Both the position numbers and the translations under genes were made by a program. DNA of 64,000 nt, from assembly GCA_964533375.1 (NCBI GenBank), contig CAZHLW010000001.1:806001-870000 (forward strand), read 5' to 3'. Positions within the stretch are counted from its first letter, which is position 1, and each line of letters starts with the position of its first letter. The notes under the pieces were generated by a model that saw nothing but the letters and a program-made list of their open reading frames with translations, did no database searches and had not been told where the DNA came from. Positions 63,924-64,000 of the stretch are shown here, one piece after another. Source of the DNA: CALREJ01 sp964533375. GTDB lineage: Bacteria; Patescibacteriota; Gracilibacteria; Peribacterales; Peribacteraceae.

Positions 63924-64000
63924 GGGGATGACAGGCTTCGACAGCGTGATTCTGGATGTGTGTTGCTCCGATCCGGGATGGCAACGGTTCCCGATACCCA
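63924..64000 (+). ncRNA. ssrA: tmRNA (ssrA), 5' part, cut by window end
   Basis: GGGGATGACAGGCTTCGACA is the typical 5' end of tmRNA: GGGG of the acceptor stem, then the GGxTTCGACAG T-like region. The coding tag and 3' half lie beyond the window. It rescues stalled ribosomes with SmpB. Confidence 0.85.

Overview
The window looks like a chromosome segment of a Candidate Phyla Radiation bacterium, most likely of the Peregrinibacteria/Peribacteria group. This is inferred from overall character: several S-layer-homology (SLH) and LamG surface proteins with poly-Ser linkers, many small lipoproteins, standard stop codon use (UGA is a stop, so not the Gracilibacteria code), few Shine-Dalgarno sites and moderate GC. 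No rRNA, CRISPR array, transposase or prophage is visible. A 16S tree or genome placement would be needed to confirm the assignment.

Layout. 0-5 kb: rsmG, an FtsE-like ATPase and a run of small unrecognised genes. 5-9 kb: a Cys-rich secreted repeat protein, a DUF559 nuclease gene inside an inverted-repeat element, DoxX, msrA, DedA and DUF1761. 9-15 kb: an SLH-anchored esterase, mltG, a secreted repeat protein, tRNA-Gln and tRNA-Arg, and a trypsin-like protease that shares a C-terminal Cys-bracketed tail with the repeat protein. 14.7-18.4 kb: accessory stretch with a possible structured RNA, an AT-rich 607-aa gene with a PD-(D/E)XK-like motif, a probable small RNA with its own promoter and terminator, and a 34-aa Lys-rich protein. 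18.5-25.9 kb: SLH protein, sugar dehydrogenase, uvrA, metallophosphoesterase, Nudix. 25.9-33.4 kb: three divergent VanX-like (M15) proteins around a Rel/SpoT homologue fused to an EamA-type membrane domain. 33.5-38.3 kb: an isoleucyl-tRNA synthetase carrying two inserted histidine-phosphatase domains, then a holin-like membrane protein. 38.5-47.6 kb: aquaporin, SLH protein, a MEMO-CapA fusion lipoprotein with a DUF3160 lipoprotein, and a PadR/PspC pair. 47.7-54.8 kb: lipoproteins, a LamG-SH3 protein and a polyamine-type ABC transporter. 54.9-64 kb: a 1.5-kb-residue-class LamG/SLH surface protein, small conserved proteins, a VOC protein, a seven-repeat protein and the 5' end of tmRNA.

How it works together. 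Much of the window serves the cell surface: SLH anchoring, LamG adhesion or binding, peptidoglycan trimming (MltG, VanX-like), export-linked lipoproteins and protein repair (MsrA). Housekeeping genes (rsmG, uvrA, rel, ileS, tRNAs, tmRNA) are interspersed. A striking regulatory trait is that at least 14 genes have a -10 hexamer ending 6-8 nt before the start codon, which implies leaderless mRNAs. Many others have a pyrimidine-rich leader instead of a Shine-Dalgarno site. The most unusual items are the double-insertion IleS, the Rel-EamA fusion, the VanX-like trio with two apparently dead paralogues, and the shared Cys-bracketed C-terminal tail.
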